In this document: one piece after another, positions 62,011 to 64,000 of the stretch | Position numbering within the stretch: the first letter of the stretch is position 1 | How the letters are laid out: each line of letters starts with the position of its first letter | Assembly (NCBI RefSeq): GCF_900119155.1 | Contig: NZ_FPIR01000015.1 | Span: 1-64,000 of the forward strand | DNA: 64,000 nt | DNA from: Ruminococcus sp. YE71 | GTDB taxonomy: Bacteria > Bacillota > Clostridia > Oscillospirales > Ruminococcaceae | Direction of reading: 5' to 3' | The notes under the pieces: generated by a model | Databases searched by the model: none | The model's input: the letters and a program-made list of their open reading frames with translations, nothing else | What the model was told of the DNA's origin: nothing | Made by a program: the position numbers and the translations under genes

Positions 62011-63168
62011 ATGAACAGAGGTTTCAGAAAAATAATGAAAAACGCAGATGACATGACCTTGAATGAGCTGTCAAATGCCGTTCCTCTGAGCGAAGAGGAT
62101 AAAGACCGCATCTTCTCCGAAAGCATGAGAAAGCTCAGAGAGAAACAGAACGGCTCGGCACCAAGGATCATAATGAACAGAACAAAGAACAGCAACACGG
62201 ATGACAATGATAATTACGAAACAAGCGCTCAGGTAAAGCGCGGCGGCGCAAAGGCGATCATTTCCATCGCGGCGAGTCTGGCGATAGTCGCAGGGCTTGC
62301 GGGTATCTTCCTCAACGGCGGAAAGCTCACCACCGCGCCCGAAAAGAGCAGCTCGGCCGAGCAGAAGATAACCACTACCGTTCAGACAGCGCCTGCGGAG
62401 AGCACTTCCGAATCAACGTCAGCGTCCTCGGATGAGGCGGTATCCCCGACAGCGGATTCCGAGAGCGGAAGCACGGAAAGCACAGCCGAGCACACTTCCT
62501 CGGCGGCTGATGACAGCAGCGAAGTCTCCGCTCCCGATGTAAAGGTCATCATCCCCGACAGCACCTCGCAGGCTGAGACCGTCTCGCAGGAGCCGAGCAA
62601 ACCCGACGAAAGCTCGCAGGATGACAGCAGTGAAGCGGAGAAGACCGACTCGGAAAAGCCCATCCCAGAGGGTCTTGCGACGGAGATCGAAGATTCGATC
62701 ACTCATCTCAACGAGATCGAGTTTATCGCTTCGGGACACCTTGCAAGCTCGGAATATATGTTCGATGAGAATTTCGACATCACCGAGGATCCTTCCGCAC
62801 TGAGATACTACAGAGTGCCCCACGGAAACGTCGAGCGCTACAACACCTTCGATACGAAAATGTATCAGGGTCATATGACCAACAACTTTGTCCTGACTAT
62901 GGGATACACCTCCGTTACCTACGAGCGGTTCTTGCTGAACAATAACGAGCTTTACTTCAAAACGGAGTACTACAACGACGATTATCCCGTCTACACCCGT
63001 GCCGACGACGAGATACACATGACAGGCGACAACAGCTGCTATGTTCTCGTGAAAAAGTCCACAGCAACTGGCAGCGACCTCGGCACATACAAGCTCAGCT
63101 TCGTGCATGAATCGGTCATCACGGCTGACACGTTCATCTGGAAGATCGACAGCATCACTATCGCATAA
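62011..63168 (+). CDS. likely anti-sigma factor with extracytoplasmic sensor domain
   Basis: A 385-residue one-pass membrane protein. Residues ~1-75 are cytoplasmic and helical without a zinc-finger anti-sigma motif; a membrane helix at ~80-98 (AIISIAASLAIVAGLAGIFL) follows. A long Ser/Thr/Glu/Asp-rich linker (~100-205) leads to a C-terminal domain of ~165 residues (SGHLASSEYMFDENF; KMYQGHMTNNFVLTMGYTSV). That domain recurs in the next gene. The start at 62011 has AAGGAG upstream; ATG 61987, overlapping the sigma stop by four bases, is an alternative and would fit coupling. The anti-sigma role is inferred from position and topology. Confidence 0.75.
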   Translation: MNRGFRKIMKNADDMTLNELSNAVPLSEEDKDRIFSESMRKLREKQNGSAPRIIMNRTKNSNTDDNDNYETSAQVKRGGAKAIISIAASLAIVAGLAGIFLNGGKLTTAPEKSSSAEQKITTTVQTAPAESTSESTSASSDEAVSPTADSESGSTESTAEHTSSAADDSSEVSAPDVKVIIPDSTSQAETVSQEPSKPDESSQDDSSEAEKTDSEKPIPEGLATEIEDSITHLNEIEFIASGHLASSEYMFDENFDITEDPSALRYYRVPHGNVERYNTFDTKMYQGHMTNNFVLTMGYTSVTYERFLLNNNELYFKTEYYNDDYPVYTRADDEIHMTGDNSCYVLVKKSTATGSDLGTYKLSFVHESVITADTFIWKIDSITIA

Positions 63169-63217
63169 ATAATGTCAAAAACTAAACCAAATGTATATAT
63201 AAAAGGAGATATTAATT

Positions 63218-64000
63218 ATGAAAAAGGCAATCATCATCATGACACTGGCAGCAGCTCTTTCTCTCGCATCCTGCGGAGCAGCAGAAAATACAGAAAGCAA
63301 GACCAACAGCACAGCTCAGCCTGCGGCTGCATCGTCGGCGGCTCCCGAAGCGGATGAGGAGACCGTTTCCGAACCGACTTCCGACAGCACGAGCTCTGAC
63401 GAGAGCACCGACGACAGCTCCGAGTCTGCCGCAGAGAGCGCTTCCGATTCCCCGAAGGCAGAAGAAAAGACCGCATCCGCAGCCGATAAGTCAAGCACTT
63501 CCTCTGCGGCTGAGAAGTCGGGCACATCCTCCGAAGAGACTGCTTCAAAAGACAGCACCGACTCTGCTCAGAAGCCTGCACAGGACTCATCATCCACTGC
63601 TGCTGCCGACCCTGATGTTGCAAGAGAGGTCTATGACGCAGTCATTCAGTTCAACGCGGCTGAGGAGATCTCGGCAGGACATCTCGCTTCGACCGAGGTC
63701 ATGTTCGACGAGAATTTCGCAGTGACCGAGGATGCTTCGGCAGCTAAGTACTACAGAGTTACCCATGAGAACGTTGACAGCTGCACAAACTTTACCATGA
63801 GCATTTATCAGGGTCATTTCACCAAGAAGTTCGTTACAGCTATGGGTTATGATACTGTTGCAAGCGAAAAGTTCACATGGTACAATGACGAACTGTATTT
63901 CAGGACCGACTGCTATAACGAAGTTTACAACATTTACAACCCTATCGGCGACGACATTTACATGACCGACGATAAGTCCTGCTATATGCTTGCAAGAAAG
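63218..64000 (+). CDS. lipoprotein repeating the anti-sigma ectodomain (partial)
   Basis: The frame runs from ATG 63218 past the window end, at least 261 residues. Signal peptide with lipobox LASC (Cys 19), then a Ser/Glu/Ala-rich linker of ~105 residues and a domain starting AGHLASTEVMFDENFAVTED with SIYQGHFTKKFVTAMGYDTV. This corresponds segment by segment to the ectodomain of the upstream anti-sigma factor (AxGHLAS, MFDENF, YYRV, YQGH, YxTxxK-type spacing). AAGGAG lies upstream, 49 bases after the previous stop. It may bind the same ligand or compete for it. Confidence 0.85.
   Translation, partial: MKKAIIIMTLAAALSLASCGAAENTESKTNSTAQPAAASSAAPEADEETVSEPTSDSTSSDESTDDSSESAAESASDSPKAEEKTASAADKSSTSSAAEKSGTSSEETASKDSTDSAQKPAQDSSSTAAADPDVAREVYDAVIQFNAAEEISAGHLASTEVMFDENFAVTEDASAAKYYRVTHENVDSCTNFTMSIYQGHFTKKFVTAMGYDTVASEKFTWYNDELYFRTDCYNEVYNIYNPIGDDIYMTDDKSCYMLARK

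Overview
The window reads as one chromosomal stretch of a plant-fibre-degrading Gram-positive bacterium of the Oscillospiraceae, most likely a Ruminococcus close to R. albus. The grounds are the secreted xylanases, pectinases and esterases, an internal dockerin, and a C-terminal fibronectin-like module shared by five enzymes that resembles (from memory) CBM37 of R. albus. No tRNA, CRISPR array, phage or transposase gene was seen.

Layout. 1-0.6 kb: 3' end of a 23S rRNA, a 5S rRNA and a gene remnant. 0.6-5.8 kb: a PL10-CE8 pectinase and a lipoprotein. 5.9-12.9 kb: a PadR regulator with its membrane partner, then an ABC-2 exporter with a NarL-type sensor kinase and response regulator; a perfect palindrome in front of the exporter is a likely operator, and repeat DNA lies between kinase and regulator. 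13.1-19.2 kb: two large xylan-degrading proteins (CE1-dockerin-CBM22-SGNH and GH11-CBM22-GH10-CBM37). 19.5-24.7 kb: Nudix hydrolase, an ion-transporter gene behind a structured leader, small metabolic genes and a DUF5714 pseudogene. 24.7-31.3 kb, all on the minus strand: an AraC-type response regulator, gdhA, a 50-residue protein, a structured intergenic stretch, pntAA-pntAB-pntB and a degenerate glutamine-synthetase-like gene. Together these look like a unit linking ammonia assimilation to NADPH supply. 31.5-40.6 kb: housekeeping genes (phosphatase, purC, a MacB-like ABC protein, sfsA, a flavin reductase, lactate dehydrogenase). 40.7-49.7 kb: two divergent PL1 pectate lyases and a large regulator combining a LacI-type sensor, a GGDEF-like region and an AraC DNA-binding domain. 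49.8-56.3 kb: a YaiI-family protein, a large SF1 helicase and a GH11-CBM22-CBM37-CE4 xylanase/esterase. 57.0-64.0 kb: a tight operon of six exported proteins, three of them secreted paralogs of about 165 residues and the last one with a sortase signal, then an ECF sigma factor, its anti-sigma factor, and a lipoprotein that repeats the anti-sigma ectodomain.

Best candidates for something undescribed are the exported-protein operon with its sigma/anti-sigma/lipoprotein module; the nitrogen/NADPH cluster, with two promoter-plus-terminator leaders, a 50-residue protein and a metal-ligand-less glutamine-synthetase homolog; the structured leader of the transporter gene; and a family of GC-rich repeats and short terminal-inverted-repeat elements. 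Two genes (DUF5714, DUF3592) carry apparent single-base deletions, so base-call accuracy should be kept in mind. All assignments are from reading the sequence; no database search was run.
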